The notes under the pieces: model-generated | What the model was told of the DNA's origin: nothing | The model's database searches: none | The model's input: only the letters and a program-made list of their open reading frames with translations | Assembly (NCBI GenBank): GCA_965205235.1 | Contig: CBDBGD010000007.1 | Coordinates: forward strand, 186,001-250,000 | Length of the DNA: 64,000 nucleotides | Origin: CBDBGD01 sp965205235 | Lineage (GTDB): Bacteria; Chloroflexota; Dehalococcoidia; Lucifugimonadales; UBA1127 | Reading direction: 5' to 3' | Translations under genes and position numbers: made by a program | Shown here: one piece after another, positions 15,840 to 23,746 of the stretch | How positions within the stretch are numbered: position 1 is the stretch's first letter | Layout: each line of letters opens with the position of its first letter

Positions 15840-16298
15840 ATGACGACGGCAACACTGAGCACTGGAACGTTGGGGACGGTCATGCGGCCCAGGCGCAGCC
15901 TGGAGGAGCTGGTGGACCGGCTCATGGCGGCGCTGTTCCCGGAGGAGACGGAGGAGGCGACCCCGACCATGGCCAGGGGCATCCACGAGGCGAGGCGGCT
16001 GCGCCAGGCGGGCGACATCGACAAGGCGCTGGGGGTCTTCGCCGGCATGGCGACCGGCGGGGCGGACCCGGCGCAGGCCCGGTGGGCCCACGCCGAGTGG
16101 CTGGCCCTGGTCAAGCGCCGCCACCGGGGCCGTGAGCTCCTGCTCTACGGCCCGTCCACGGGACGTGCCGCTGCGCTGACGCCCACGGGAGACGGGGCCA
16201 CGCTGGAGGTGGTGGCCGTGCTGGGCATGCGGTGGCGTCCCGGCAAGCTCGTCTCCCGAACGAGCCTGCGGGGCCTCCGGTCCCTCGGGGGTGGGTGA
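15840..16298 (+). CDS. Small helical protein coupled to primase, unknown function
   Basis: 152 aa; ATG 15840 follows AAAGGAGGATTTG. Mainly helical, with a repeat-like segment (ARRLRQAGDIDKALGVFAGMATGGADPAQARWAHAEWLALVKRR, of which the two halves resemble TPR helices) and a basic C-terminal region RWRPGKLVSRTSLRGLRSLGGG. Its TGA overlaps the primase ATG. Likely a replication accessory protein; family not recognised. Confidence 0.65.
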   Translation: MTTATLSTGTLGTVMRPRRSLEELVDRLMAALFPEETEEATPTMARGIHEARRLRQAGDIDKALGVFAGMATGGADPAQARWAHAEWLALVKRRHRGRELLLYGPSTGRAAALTPTGDGATLEVVAVLGMRWRPGKLVSRTSLRGLRSLGGG

Positions 16299-17344
16299 TG
16301 GCCACGGCCGGCGTGGACATCAGGGCGCTGAAGGCCCGCCACGCCCTGGGCGACACGGTGGAGGCGGCAGGGGTCCGGCTCACCGGAAGGGGCAGGGTGC
16401 GCCAGGGTGTCTGCCCCTTCCATGACGAGGCAGAGGGCAGCTTCACGGTCTACGCCGACTCGGAGCGTTGGTACTGCTTCGGGTGCGGGCTCGGTGGCGA
16501 CGTGCTGGACTTCGTCCGGCGCATCGAGGACCTGACCCTGCCCGAAGCCATACGCAAGCTCGACGGGGGCGCCTACGGCACGGCGGCCGTGCCGTGCGTG
16601 CGGGGCCTCCCGCACGGTGGCCCTCCGGCCGCGGCCCCGACACGGGATCCGGCCCTTCTGACCGCCGCGGCGCGGTTCTACGCCGGCCGGCTCCGGCGGA
16701 GCCCGGCCGGCGCTGCGTACCTGGTCTCCAGGGGCGTCGACCCGGTTGCCGCAGCCCGCCTGGGAGTCGGCTACTCACCGGGCGGCGGGCTGCGGGAAGC
16801 GCTGGAGGCCTGCGGCTTCTCCGAGCGGCGAGTCCGTGCATCGGGGCTCTTCTCGGAGCGGGGAAGGGAGCGCTTTGCCGGCATGGTCGTCGTCCCCGAG
16901 CTCTCCGGCGGCCTCGTCCGCTGGCTCGCCGGTCGGTCCGTCGACCCCGGCCGGACGCCCCGGTTCCAGGCCCTGCCCGGCCCCAAGCCCGTGCTGGGGC
17001 TCGGCCGGCTCGGCCAGGCGCCGCCCTGGGCGGTGCTGACCGAGGGGCTCTTCGACTGGCTGGCGCTTGCCGCCTGGGGCATCCCCGCCTGCGCCGCCCT
17101 GGGCACCCAGGGCGTTGAGAAGGCGGCGGCCGCCCTGCGGGGCTGCCATCGCATCTTCCTCGCCTTCGACAGCGACGATGCGGGACGGGAGGCCGCGGAG
17201 CGGCTTGCGGCCCTGCTCGGCCGCAGGGCCGCCGTCGTGGCCCTCCCCGAGGGCGCCGGCGACGTGGCCGACCTCGCCACCCGCCCCCGCGGCCGCTCCC
17301 TCCTCCTCCGGCTGCTTGCACGGGCGGCCCGCACCGCCCGCTAG
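16298..17344 (+). CDS. DnaG-like primase with CHC2 zinc finger and Toprim domain
   Basis: 348 aa from ATG 16298, overlapping the previous stop by one base. The CHC2 zinc-binding site is C39, H42, C60, C63 (CPFHDEAEG ... WYCFGCGLGGDVLDFV). Toprim motifs follow: the glutamate in VLTEGLFDWLALAAWG and the acidic pair in IFLAFDSDDAGREAAERL, then DVADLA. It synthesises RNA primers for element replication or for converting transferred single strands. Much shorter than chromosomal DnaG (about 600 aa) and lacks the DnaB-interaction domain, as is usual for plasmid and phage primases. Confidence 0.88.
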   Translation: MATAGVDIRALKARHALGDTVEAAGVRLTGRGRVRQGVCPFHDEAEGSFTVYADSERWYCFGCGLGGDVLDFVRRIEDLTLPEAIRKLDGGAYGTAAVPCVRGLPHGGPPAAAPTRDPALLTAAARFYAGRLRRSPAGAAYLVSRGVDPVAAARLGVGYSPGGGLREALEACGFSERRVRASGLFSERGRERFAGMVVVPELSGGLVRWLAGRSVDPGRTPRFQALPGPKPVLGLGRLGQAPPWAVLTEGLFDWLALAAWGIPACAALGTQGVEKAAAALRGCHRIFLAFDSDDAGREAAERLAALLGRRAAVVALPEGAGDVADLATRPRGRSLLLRLLARAARTAR

Positions 17345-17494
17345 CTCCCCCGCTCCGCCTACCACCCTCCCATCGCCACCACCTCGGCGCTCCGCGCCTC
17401 GCCTACAGAGTCTCCCACCCCGCTTCGCCCCTACCTCACAACGCACCCCTGGAGCACCTCTGCCCGTTGCACGACGGGGCCCTGCACCGCGCAC

Positions 17495-17513
17495 GGACTC
17501 CCGGCGGGAGTCC
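17495..17513 (+). repeat. Intergenic stem-loop upstream of rad52
   Basis: GGACTCCC (17495-17502), loop GGC, GGGAGTCC (17506-17513). Perfect 8-bp stem, 38 bp before the next start codon, with no T-run. It lies in a 207-bp gap (17345-17551) that holds no gene. Confidence 0.6.
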
Positions 17514-17551
17514 GCAGACACGGCCATCACAGCACGAAAGGAGACGACACG

Positions 17552-18367
17552 ATGCTCAACAGCAAGAACGGCACGGCCAACGGCGTCCACAGAGACGCCG
17601 CCGCCATCGGTGAGCAGGACCCCGCAGCGAGTGCGGAGCGGGACCTGCTCTGGGACGGGCTTTCGCCCGCAGTGACCAGGGCCTTAAAGGAGCCCCTGGA
17701 CACGAGCCTCGTCGCCCGGCGCAGGGGCCGCGCCGGGCGCATGTACGACTACCTGGAGGGCCACGTCGCCATCGACCAGGCCAACCGGACCTTCGGCCAC
17801 GGCGGCTGGGGGTACGAGCTGGCCGCCCCCGTGGCCCTCCACGAGATCGAGACCGTCGACGACCGGACGGGCGAGGTGACGCGCGTCCGGGCCTACAGCG
17901 CCTCGGTGCGGGTCACCGTCCCCGGCGCTCCGGTGCGCACCGACGTCGGCTTCCACACGGTGGCGGAGGAGAGCGGCGAAGGGCATGAGACGGCCTACAA
18001 GGGGGCCGTCACCGACGCCCTGAAGCGGGCGCTGCGCAGCTTCGGCGACCAGTTCGGCAACTCGCTCTACGGCGACCAGGCGGCGGGCGACGCATCGTCG
18101 AGGCCAGCACGGAGCGCGGGTCCGGCCCGGAAGACGGGCGACGGCGGCGCTGCCGCCCAGGACGACCAGACCCAGGCAGGACAGCTCCGCAAGCGGCTCT
18201 TCGAGCTCGGCGCCGCCCAGGGCTTCAACGAGGAGCAGGTGCGGGCCGCCGTCCGGCAGAAGACGGGCAAAGACCTGGACGAGCTGGCGGCGGCGGCGCT
18301 CAAGTCACTCATCGAGGCGGCGGCGAAGAAGGCCCAGCAGCGGCAGCAGCAGAAGGAGACCGGCTAG
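17552..18367 (+). CDS. Rad52/Rad22-family single-strand annealing protein
   Basis: 271 aa; ATG 17552 follows GAAAGGAGACGACACG. Residues ~25-160 match the Rad52 annealing domain: RMYDYLEGHVAIDQANRTFGH, GGWGYELAAP, then GFHTVAEESGEGHETAYKGA and VTDALKRALRSFGDQFGNSLYG, the family hallmark. The C-terminal ~100 residues are helical, alanine/glutamine-rich and variable. It would anneal or recombine single-stranded DNA in the element, together with SSB and the Cas4/RecB-like nuclease downstream. Confidence 0.88.
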   Translation: MLNSKNGTANGVHRDAAAIGEQDPAASAERDLLWDGLSPAVTRALKEPLDTSLVARRRGRAGRMYDYLEGHVAIDQANRTFGHGGWGYELAAPVALHEIETVDDRTGEVTRVRAYSASVRVTVPGAPVRTDVGFHTVAEESGEGHETAYKGAVTDALKRALRSFGDQFGNSLYGDQAAGDASSRPARSAGPARKTGDGGAAAQDDQTQAGQLRKRLFELGAAQGFNEEQVRAAVRQKTGKDLDELAAAALKSLIEAAAKKAQQRQQQKETG

Positions 18368-18397
18368 CCGCCGCCGACCGGGACACGGAGAGCGGAG

Positions 18398-18425
18398 CGG
18401 GGCCGTCCCAGTGTGGGAGGCCCCG
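18398..18425 (+). repeat. Intergenic stem-loop upstream of the DUF7007-like gene
   Basis: CGGGGCC (18398-18404) pairs with GGCCCCG (18419-18425), extended by TCCCA/TGGGA inside and closed by GTG. It follows the rad52 stop by 30 bp and precedes the next start by 30 bp. Terminator-like stem without a T-run. Confidence 0.65.
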
Positions 18426-18455
18426 TTCACCATCCGCAGCATGAGGAGGTCTGCA

Positions 18456-18773
18456 ATGAGGACGACGTTCGACACCCCCTGGGGACCTCCCCAGGGGGTC
18501 AGGGAGGTGGCCCAGGGAGTCCTGAGGGTCTCCACGGCCAGCCACGGCGGGCTGCGGCTCAGCCGGGAGCGGTGGCAGCAGCTGCCGGCCCCCGTGCGCA
18601 ACACCATGCGCAATCCCGCCTTCGCCGAGGAGGACTGCGAGGAGCCCATCGTCAGGACGCTGCTGGGCCTGGGCGACGACCGGGACCGGGACATGGCGCT
18701 CCTATTGGCCGCGTGCTACCGGCGGTACGCTCCGGCGCTGCCATTCCTCCGGAGGAAGGAGGGACGACGATGA
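18456..18773 (+). CDS. Small DUF7007-like protein
   Basis: 105 aa; ATG 18456 has GAGGAGG seven bases upstream. The opening TPWGPPQGVREVAQGVLRVS then STASHGGLRLS resembles DUF7007-type plasmid proteins, which share a TPWG and a SHGG block. Remainder is helical and acidic/basic mixed. Its stop overlaps the next start (ATGA). Function unknown; recurrent in conjugative elements of this kind. Confidence 0.55.
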   Translation: MRTTFDTPWGPPQGVREVAQGVLRVSTASHGGLRLSRERWQQLPAPVRNTMRNPAFAEEDCEEPIVRTLLGLGDDRDRDMALLLAACYRRYAPALPFLRRKEGRR

Positions 18774-19156
18774 GCGCGACGACCCGGTCCAGACCCAGAA
18801 GCCTGCCCAGCACGACCACCAGGCTGGCCACGGAGCACGGGAACCTCTACGTCACCGTCTCGACGGACGACGAGGGCCGTCCCTTCGAAGTCTTCGGCTG
18901 GCTGGGACAGGGCGGCACCTTCCAGCACGGGGTGACGGAGCTGGCGTGCCGCCTGATCTCCCTCCACCTACGGCGGGGGACGCCCGTCGCGGAGATCATC
19001 GACCAGTGCGCCGGCATCCAGGAGATGCAGCCCTGGCCGAACTCCATGCCCGGGGGCGAGAGCGTCTGGGTGCTCGGCCTGGGCGACGGGATCGCACACG
19101 TGCTGAAGGGGTTCGAAGGGGGGCAGGAGGAGGCTGAGGCGAGACCGGTCGCATGA
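18770..19156 (+). CDS. TSCPD-domain small protein (ribonucleotide reductase tail-like)
   Basis: 128 aa from ATG 18770, coupled to the upstream gene. Residues ~15-90 (ATEHGNLYVTVSTDDEGRPF, then EVFGWLGQGGTF and CRLISLHLRRGTPVAEIIDQ, CAGI) match the TSCPD domain found at the C-terminus of B12-dependent ribonucleotide reductases and as stand-alone proteins. No reductase catalytic domain is present. A role in nucleotide supply or regulation is inferred only from homology. Confidence 0.65.
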   Translation: MSATTRSRPRSLPSTTTRLATEHGNLYVTVSTDDEGRPFEVFGWLGQGGTFQHGVTELACRLISLHLRRGTPVAEIIDQCAGIQEMQPWPNSMPGGESVWVLGLGDGIAHVLKGFEGGQEEAEARPVA

Positions 19157-19199
19157 GCACGCCGCACGTTCCCTGGCTTGCGAGCAAGGAGGAGAAGAC

Positions 19200-20237
19200 A
19201 TGACGACAGACATGGACAACAGGGCGGCGGTCTACTCCCGCCCTGCGGCGCACTTTGACGCAGGCGGCGCCCTGGAGGTGCGGGCCTCCGCAGCCCTGGG
19301 CTGCCGCCGGGCTCTCTGGTACGCCGCCACGAACCACACGCCCACGAACCCGCCGGGCGAGGAGGCAGTCACGGCCATGGAGGCCGGGGTCGCCCTCGAA
19401 TCCGTGGCGCTCCGGGCGATGGCGCGGGCCGGCTGGGAGGTCGCGCCGGCGGACTCCATGGAGCCGCGCTCGGTGACGGTGCAAGTCGCGCCGAACCTGG
19501 CGGTCACCGGCCACCCCGACGCCACGGGGGCCATGCCCCTCCTCGGCGGGGAGACGGTCATCGAGGTGAAGGCTCGGGGCCCCGAAGCCTTCAAGCGGTG
19601 GAGGATCCTGGGGGCGGAGCGCAGCCACCCCGAGACCGTGGCCCAGGTTGCCCTCTACACCTATGGGACCTACGGCGAAGCGCGCGATGCGGTGATCGCC
19701 GTGCTGGACACCGGCAGCCGCACCTGGGACTACGAGGTGGTGCCGGCGGAGCGGGTGGAGCGGGCCTTCCGGGACGTCTGCACCTGGCTGGAGGAGCTCG
19801 CCGCCCACCACGCCCGCAACGGGCCGGACCCTGGCGCCCTGCCAGAGCGCGACTTCGCCGCAGGCAGCCGGCAGTGCCGGGCCTGCCCCTTCCTCGACAC
19901 CTGCCTCCCCGGCGGCGCCCAGGACCGCGACAGGGGCGTGCCGGAGACCGTGGAGGAGGTGGGGGACATGGAGGCGCACGAGGCGGTGGCGGCCTACACC
20001 CGGGCCCAGGAGACGATGCGCGAGCCCGAGCGGGCCAAGCGCGCCGCGTTGGACACGCTGCGGAGATGGATGGGCCCCCGGGGCGGCGCCAAGACGTCCC
20101 TCAACGGGCGCACGGTCAGCCTCGTGCGGTCGAAGCGCTACTCGGTGGACTACCGCAGGCTCAACGCCATTCTCGACCCGGAGACCAGGGCGGCGATCGT
20201 CACCGAGAGCGAGTCGCAGCACGTGCGGGTGACCTAG
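19200..20237 (+). CDS. Cas4/RecB-like PD-(D/E)XK nuclease
   Basis: 345 aa; ATG 19200 follows AAGGAGGAGAAGAC. PD-(D/E)XK signature: the aspartate in TGHPDATGAMPL, then TVIEVKARG, with a downstream QVALYT motif-IV glutamine. A lone N-terminal cysteine (LGCRRALWY) plus the C-terminal cluster CRACPFLDTC is the four-cysteine pattern of Cas4/AddB-type iron-sulfur nucleases. It is followed by ~90 helical residues. With Rad52 and SSB it forms a recombination set; there are no cas1/cas2 genes or repeats, so this is not a CRISPR locus. Confidence 0.78.
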   Translation: MTTDMDNRAAVYSRPAAHFDAGGALEVRASAALGCRRALWYAATNHTPTNPPGEEAVTAMEAGVALESVALRAMARAGWEVAPADSMEPRSVTVQVAPNLAVTGHPDATGAMPLLGGETVIEVKARGPEAFKRWRILGAERSHPETVAQVALYTYGTYGEARDAVIAVLDTGSRTWDYEVVPAERVERAFRDVCTWLEELAAHHARNGPDPGALPERDFAAGSRQCRACPFLDTCLPGGAQDRDRGVPETVEEVGDMEAHEAVAAYTRAQETMREPERAKRAALDTLRRWMGPRGGAKTSLNGRTVSLVRSKRYSVDYRRLNAILDPETRAAIVTESESQHVRVT

Positions 20238-20258
20238 CAACGGCACGCGAGATGGGGA

Positions 20259-20276
20259 CGCTCCCTCCGGGGAGCG
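20259..20276 (+). repeat. Intergenic stem-loop upstream of the DUF2958 gene
   Basis: CGCTCCC (20259-20265), TCCG loop, GGGAGCG (20270-20276). The same stem recurs after the gene at 23143-23161, so the two hairpins bracket the DUF2958 locus. Confidence 0.6.
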
Positions 20277-20343
20277 CGGACGGAACGGCTTCCCCGAGGC
20301 CCGATCCGCCGAATTCCCAACAGCCCCACGGGAAAGGAGCACC

Positions 20344-20470
20344 ATGACTGACGCAACGAAGGCCGCCACAACGTGGCAGGACGCCCACAGCGGGTTCCGG
20401 CGACACAAGCTCATGACGAAGGAGCTTGCAGACACCATCCCCGCCATCGGGGCCAACGAGGACGTCGAGG
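20344..20470 (+). CDS. DUF2958 gene, exon 1 (split by group II intron)
   Basis: ATG 20344 has GGAAAGGAGCACC upstream. It encodes 42 codons plus one base: start MTDATKAATT, ending with HKLMTKELADTIPAIGANED-VE, the N-terminal part of a DUF2958 protein (LMTxELxxxxPxxxxxE). The reading frame then enters intron sequence and would stop at 20491. Joining to exon 2 at 22876 gives a 375-nt frame (124 aa) with the junction codon G|AC. Unspliced message would give only a ~49-aa truncated product. Confidence 0.75.
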
Positions 20471-20982
20471 GTGCGCCGCGTCACGCGGCATAGGATACCT
20501 AGCTCAGCTAGGAAGAATTCGGAGGAGATTCTTGGGTCAACCGACCTACCTCAAGGCGAAAGCCAAGGGGGAAAACAGCATGTCGGTAAAGCGGCTACGG
20601 TCTGAAAGCGTTGTAGGGCCGGTTCCGCAAGACCCGCGCGATACGGTGAAAGCTGGATTGCCTGAACCCCAGTTCCCACTCGGTGTTTGTTCTCACCCGC
20701 CGGTAGAACGCTTGTAATCCGGCGCCATCCATTGCACTGGTCAGTCTTCGAGGCCGGTGCAACTCCGATGGATGGGCGATGACCGATGAGGTCTATTCAA
20801 GGGGACGAACGGGGCACCTACAGTCGCGCTAGAACGTCCTATGTCAACGGAACGCGGGATGGCCTACGGGGGGAGACCCCTACGGTCACGGAGTCCTCGT
20901 AGTAGTCCGAGCCGGGGAAAGCCCGGCACATGGCGAAGGAGGACAAGTGGTTTCGACGAACATAACCAGGGAGGTATGCAGA

Positions 20983-22773
20983 ATGCAACAAGCCGAAACT
21001 GTACTGAACGTCATACGCGAACGCGGAGAACGAGGATTGCCGCTGGAGAACATCTATCGGCTGCTTTACAACCGGAACCTTTACCTGCGGGCCTACGGTC
21101 GCATCTACTCAAACCAGGGAGCTACGACCAAGGGAATCACCGCAGAGACCGTGGACGGTATGTCACTGGCGAAAATCGACCGCATCATCGAAGCCTTGCG
21201 CTACGAGCGGTTCCGATGGACGCCGGTGCGTCGGGTCAACATTCCCAAGCCTAACGGCCAGACCCGCGCTCTAGGCATACCGACGTGGACGGACAAGCTA
21301 CTGCAAGAGGTCATCCGGATGATTCTGGAAGCCTACTACGAACCGCAGTTTTCCGACCGCTCCCACGGCTTTCGGCCCGGCCGAGGCTGCCACACCGCTC
21401 TCAGCAACGTGGTGGACTACTGGACGGGTACCCGCTGGTTCGTCGAGGGCGACATCAAAGGGTGCTTTGACAACATCGACCACGATGTCCTGTTGTCGGT
21501 GCTCGGAGAAAAGCTTCACGACAACCGATTCCTGCGCCTGCTCAGGTACCTACTGAGGGCAGGCTACGTCGAGGATTGGAAGTATGGCCGCACGCTGAGC
21601 GGAACCCCGCAAGGCGGCATCGTCAGCCCCATCCTCGCCAACATCTACCTGGACCGGTTGGACAAGCATGTCGAGACGGTACTGATCCCAGCACACACCC
21701 GTGGCCCAGCACGGAGACAAAACCCTGAGTATGGACGGTTGAGAAGCCGAATGGTCTACCACAAGAAAGTAGGACACCATCGCCAGGCGGCAGAGCTGCG
21801 CAAAGCAATGCAGCGACAACCATCAGGCGACCCCTACGACCTGGAATACCGAAGGCTTCGATACGTTCGCTACGCAGACGACTTCGTGTTGGGTTTCATC
21901 GGGCCAAAGGCCGAAGTCGAGCAGATTAAGGAATCCCTGGAGATATTCCTGCGCGACACGCTCAAGCTGGAACTATCCAAGGAGAAGACCCTCATCACTC
22001 ACGCCACCAGCCAGGCGGCGCGGTTCCTCGGCTACGAACTCGTGAACCAACAGGCCAACGATCAACTCGACCCTAATGGGGCGCGCAAGGTCAACGGCCG
22101 CATCGGACTACGAGTTCCCGCCAAAGTCATCGAACAACACTGCCAAGCCTACATGGACAACGGTACCCCGACACACCGCGCGGCCCTAATCAACGATGAT
22201 GACTACACCATCATCGACAGGTACCAAGCGGAATACCGAGGTATCGTCCAGTACTACCTCATGGCCTATAACGTCGCCCACTTCGGGCGACTGAAATGGG
22301 TAATGGAGTGGTCGCTGGCGAAGACCCTTGCAGCAAAGCACAAGACCACTGCTCGGAAAGTGTTTCGGCGCTACAAGAGCACCACACCGACCGAGCATGG
22401 GAACCGTAGTTGCCTCAAGGTCGTCAAGGAACAGGGCAATGGGAAACGCCCAAGGGTGACGCAGTTCGGTGGCATACCCCTGAAGCGGCAACGGCAGGCA
22501 GTCCTTGTAGACCAACAGCCTCAGCGGTACAGGACTGAACGCAACGAGCTTACCAAACGGCTCCTAGCGGACAGATGTGAGATGTGCGACTCCACGGTGA
22601 ACGTAGAAATTCACCATATCCGCGCACTTCGCGACCTGAACGTAAAAGGCCAACGGGACAAGCCCAAGTGGGTACAACTCATGGCGGCACGGAAACGCAA
22701 GACCCTCGCGGTCTGCCAGACCTGTCACATGGACATCCACCACGGGCGACTCAAACCGCAAACGCAGACATAA
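20983..22773 (+). CDS. ltrA: Group II intron reverse transcriptase/maturase with HNH endonuclease
   Basis: 596 aa from ATG 20983 (MQQAETVLNVIRERG matches the usual family start; an in-frame GTG at 20947 is an alternative). Reverse transcriptase blocks are clear: SHGFRPGRGCHTALSNV, EGDIKGCFDNIDHDVL, GTPQGGIVSPILANIYL and the catalytic YADDF. A maturase/X domain follows, and the C-terminus has an HNH nuclease (CEMCDSTVNVEIHHI ... CQTCHMDIHHGR). The protein helps the intron fold, splice and move by target-primed reverse transcription. All motifs are intact, so the intron is probably active or recently active. Confidence 0.93.
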   Translation: MQQAETVLNVIRERGERGLPLENIYRLLYNRNLYLRAYGRIYSNQGATTKGITAETVDGMSLAKIDRIIEALRYERFRWTPVRRVNIPKPNGQTRALGIPTWTDKLLQEVIRMILEAYYEPQFSDRSHGFRPGRGCHTALSNVVDYWTGTRWFVEGDIKGCFDNIDHDVLLSVLGEKLHDNRFLRLLRYLLRAGYVEDWKYGRTLSGTPQGGIVSPILANIYLDRLDKHVETVLIPAHTRGPARRQNPEYGRLRSRMVYHKKVGHHRQAAELRKAMQRQPSGDPYDLEYRRLRYVRYADDFVLGFIGPKAEVEQIKESLEIFLRDTLKLELSKEKTLITHATSQAARFLGYELVNQQANDQLDPNGARKVNGRIGLRVPAKVIEQHCQAYMDNGTPTHRAALINDDDYTIIDRYQAEYRGIVQYYLMAYNVAHFGRLKWVMEWSLAKTLAAKHKTTARKVFRRYKSTTPTEHGNRSCLKVVKEQGNGKRPRVTQFGGIPLKRQRQAVLVDQQPQRYRTERNELTKRLLADRCEMCDSTVNVEIHHIRALRDLNVKGQRDKPKWVQLMAARKRKTLAVCQTCHMDIHHGRLKPQTQT

Positions 22774-22782
22774 ACCACTGGA

Positions 22783-22816
22783 GAGCCGGATGCGGTGAAA
22801 GCCGCACGTCCGGTTC
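22783..22816 (+). ncRNA. Group II intron domain V catalytic hairpin
   Basis: 34 nt: GAGCCGGATGCGG, a GAAA tetraloop, then CCGCACGTCCGGTTC. It includes the AGC catalytic triad near its 5' end and the two-base bulge on the 3' side. It starts 10 bases after the maturase stop, the standard position. Confidence 0.92.
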
Positions 22817-22875
22817 GGAGGGGGGCCGACGGAAAAGTGCTCCATACGGAGTAACTCGCCGGCGGCCTACCCTAC

Positions 22876-23123
22876 ACTACGACGACGTCCTCGCCCCCGC
22901 AAAGCTGTTCAGCCCATACACGGGCTGGCGCTGGTACATCACCGAGTGGGACCCGGAGACCGGGACCTGCTTCGGCCTCGTCGAGGGGTTCGAGCTCGAG
23001 CTCGGCTACTTCGACCTGACGGAGCTGGCGGAGGCGACCGTGTTCGGCGTCGTCCCCGCCGTGGAGCGCGACCTGTACTGGGAGCCGAGGAGCATCGGCG
23101 AGATCAGGAGAGGGTTGCCCTGA
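22876..23123 (+). CDS. DUF2958 gene, exon 2
   Basis: After the junction codon GAC it reads YDDVLAPAKLFSPYTGWRWY, then ITEWDPETGTCFGLVEGF and ELELGYFDLTELAE, ending VERDLYWEPRSIGEIRRGLP. This is the main part of DUF2958 (AKLFxPxxxWxWYxxE, LGYFxLxEL, VERDLxxxP). Function of DUF2958 is unknown; it recurs in plasmids and integrative elements beside DNA-processing genes. Expression depends on intron removal. Confidence 0.8.
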
Positions 23124-23142
23124 TGCGCCGAGCACGCCCAGA

Positions 23143-23161
23143 CGCTCCCCTGGCGGGAGCG
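23143..23161 (+). repeat. Intergenic stem-loop between DUF2958 and ssb
   Basis: CGCTCCC (23143-23149), loop CTGGC, GGGAGCG (23155-23161), followed by CAGGACGG. It shares its stem and 3' flank with the 20259 hairpin (CGCGGACGG). Confidence 0.6.
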
Positions 23162-23259
23162 CAGGACGGGGCCGTCGGTTCTTCAGGGGTCGGCGCCCCG
23201 CTTCCATTCCCAACCGGGCGCGGGAGAGACCCGCGCCACACCATGCAGGAGGAACCGAG

Positions 23260-23637
23260 ATGTCACGGACCGTCAACAGAGTCGAGCTTCTTGGCCGGGT
23301 CGGAGCGGACCCGGAGATGCGCTACACGCCCAACGGCACCGCCGTCGCACGGCTGCGGCTGGCCACCGACCGCCGCCGCCAGGACGGCCAAGTCGAGGCG
23401 GACTGGCACACCGTCATCGCCTGGGCCAGGCAGGCCGAGGCGGTGAACGAGTACGTCGGCAAGGGCGACCGCCTCTACGTCGCGGGCCGCCTGGTCCAGA
23501 ACAGCTGGGAGGGCGATGACGGCCAGCGCCGACACCGGACGGAGATACACGCCCAGGAGGTGATCTTCCTGGACTCCAGGAATGGGGCCGGCGAGGCGGC
23601 GAAGCCCCGCGAGGCGGAGGCCGCATCACCCTTCTAG
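23260..23637 (+). CDS. ssb: Single-stranded DNA-binding protein
   Basis: 125 aa; ATG 23260 follows AGGAGGAACCGAG. OB-fold landmarks: VNRVELLGRVGADPEMRYTP, TAVARLRLATDR, ADWHTVIAWARQAEAV, YVGKGDRLYVAGRLV, then the conserved TEIHAQEVIFLD. The tail is short but keeps the terminal PF that docks partner proteins. Coats single strands during replication and transfer. Compact compared with chromosomal SSB (about 160-180 aa). Confidence 0.93.
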   Translation: MSRTVNRVELLGRVGADPEMRYTPNGTAVARLRLATDRRRQDGQVEADWHTVIAWARQAEAVNEYVGKGDRLYVAGRLVQNSWEGDDGQRRHRTEIHAQEVIFLDSRNGAGEAAKPREAEAASPF

Positions 23638-23678
23638 ACCACCACCGGCGCATCGCCGCCCGGCTGACCGGGCGCACA

Positions 23679-23721
23679 CGGGGCCGCTCCCCATCAGGCG
23701 GGGGTGGCCCCGCTTTCGTTT
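23679..23721 (+). terminator. Terminator-like stem-loop after ssb
   Basis: CGGGGCC (23679-23685) pairs with GGCCCCG (23706-23712), extended by CTCCCC/GGGGGT, and is followed by CTTTCGTTT. It ends 26 bp before the radC start codon. Confidence 0.6.
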
Positions 23722-23746
23722 CCGAGCCACACGGAAGGAGGTCGAC

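Larger units (their letters stand above)
20471..22875 (+). mobile_element. Complete group II intron
   Basis: About 2.4 kb. The 5' end GTGCG (20471) matches the group II consensus GUGYG. The 3' part carries a textbook domain V (22783-22816) and a domain VI-like helix, and the end ...CCTAC at 22875 fits the AY rule. An intron-encoded reverse transcriptase lies inside. Ending at 22875 restores the host reading frame; ending at 22870 (an identical CCTAC) would not. The element sits inside a small conserved gene in the sense orientation, as expected for an intron that can splice. Confidence 0.85.

Noticed and set aside
15206..16135. Long plus-strand frame through the 743-bp gap
   Set aside because: Runs through the palindromes and the terminator and overlaps the real gene at 15840 out of frame; composition is non-protein-like. 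A short leader peptide from 15695 remains possible.
19200..20237. Possible CRISPR-Cas locus because of a Cas4-like nuclease
   Set aside because: No cas1, cas2 or effector genes and no regularly spaced repeats in the window.
18996..20456. 486-codon minus-strand open frame
   Set aside because: Antisense to the TSCPD and Cas4/RecB-like genes; no start signal or motif.
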